In this document: positions 63,889-64,000 of the stretch, piece by piece
Numbering within the stretch: position 1 is the stretch's first letter
Layout of the letters: each line of letters begins with the position of its first letter
Assembly (NCBI GenBank): GCA_944346885.1
Contig: CALVMR010000003.1
Coordinates: 31,018-95,017 of the forward strand
Direction of reading: 5' to 3'
Source of the DNA: an uncultured Clostridia bacterium
GTDB lineage: Bacteria; Bacillota; Clostridia; Christensenellales; Borkfalkiaceae
DNA: 64,000 nucleotides
Translations under genes and position numbers: made by a program
Notes under the pieces: model-generated
Seen by the model: only the letters and a program-made list of their open reading frames with translations
Told to the model about the DNA's origin: nothing
The model's database searches: none

Positions 63889-64000
63889 TTAAGTGCAACA
63901 CATTGAGAAAAAAAGTAGTCCATACAAATCTGTGGTAAAATAGAGTTGCAAAACCAAAATTCCACCGAGGAGATCTGTATGAACTACCACCATTTTACCA
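63889..64000 (+). mobile_element. Left end of an IS30-type insertion sequence (partial)
   Basis: After the tRNA terminator base composition falls to strongly AT-rich, starting near TTAAGTGCAACACATTG, a sequence like the ends of IS30-family elements. A transposase start follows at 63979. The exact left border is uncertain, and the right end is outside the window. Confidence 0.65.
63979..64000 (+). CDS. IS30 family transposase, first 7 codons
   Basis: The frame begins MNYHHFT and runs off the window. IS30-family transposases often begin MNYxHLT or similar, and GAGGAG lies 6 bases upstream. Too little is seen for more. Confidence 0.6.

Noticed and set aside
63630..63938. Open frame of 102 codons at the right end
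   Set aside because: It runs through the tRNA-Ala gene and its terminator.

Overview
The window is one continuous stretch of a GC-rich chromosome from an anaerobic, spore-forming bacterium of the Clostridia (Bacillota). Support for this comes from spoIIR, sleB and ypeB (sporulation and germination), an oxygen-sensitive class III ribonucleotide reductase with its radical-SAM activase, the rpsF-ssb-rpsR and decarboxylase-tmk-holB-ricT gene orders seen in Gram-positives, an FMN-type FabK enoyl reductase, a preQ1-I riboswitch in front of queT, and many sigma-A promoters with 17-bp spacers. A Christensenellales-like lineage is my guess, not something the sequence proves. Nearly all of the DNA is ordinary core genome. 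The only mobile DNA recognised is the start of an IS30-type element at the right edge.

Layout. 1-5.4 kb: end of GTP-dependent PEPCK, an rRNA methyltransferase, then a divergent dxs followed by a DUF368/PopT undecaprenyl-phosphate translocase. 5.4-14.7 kb: a complete phosphate island, pstS-pstC-pstA-pstB-phoU, a Na/Pi cotransporter, and the phoP-phoR two-component pair. Two promoters here (pstS and the cotransporter) share the same array of TTACAA repeats and the same spacing, and two copies of a structured intergenic repeat follow phoU and phoP. The PstS protein looks circularly permuted. 14.8-19.2 kb: trxB-like, nrdD and nrdG on the minus strand. NrdD carries a fused thioredoxin-like domain, the TrxB-like protein lacks both NADPH-binding motifs, and two NrdR-like palindromes sit at a strong nrdD promoter. 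19.3-21.5 kb: membrane pyrophosphatase of the K+-dependent type. 21.7-24.8 kb: spoIIR, sleB, ypeB.

24.9-36.5 kb: a SecB-like chaperone, then a nearly complete type II fatty-acid synthesis cluster (fabZ, fabH, acpP, fabK, fabD, fabG, fabF, accB, accC, accD, accA) ending in a DegV fatty-acid-binding protein, with an RpiB-type isomerase inserted between fabG and fabF. 36.5-38 kb: DUF4250, rpsR, ssb, rpsF. 38.2-44.2 kb: a 996-residue membrane-anchored protein of unknown function with internal repeats, a small cupin-like protein, rmuC and cca. cca and a divergent lipid kinase gene appear to share one palindromic -35 box. 44.3-50.1 kb: lipid kinase, K+/H+ antiporter, and a DUF3137-like plus LemA pair. 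50.2-57.1 kb: tcdA, an EF-G paralogue, a Crp/Fnr regulator, queT with its riboswitch, a small conserved protein, and an Lrp-type regulator with an aminotransferase. 57.3-64 kb: greA, an anchored unknown protein, an Orn/Lys/Arg-decarboxylase-like gene, tmk, holB, ricT, a 2[4Fe-4S] ferredoxin, tRNA-Ala(GGC) and the IS30 end.

The most unusual signals are the permuted PstS, the pairing of NrdD-thioredoxin fusion with an NAD(P)H-motif-less TrxB (suggesting ferredoxin-driven deoxynucleotide synthesis), the divergent promoter sharing one -35 hexamer, the matched Pho promoters, and the repeat-rich 996-residue protein. No CRISPR array, rRNA gene, prophage or replication origin was seen. Functional calls come from recognised motifs and gene order; no database search could be run.
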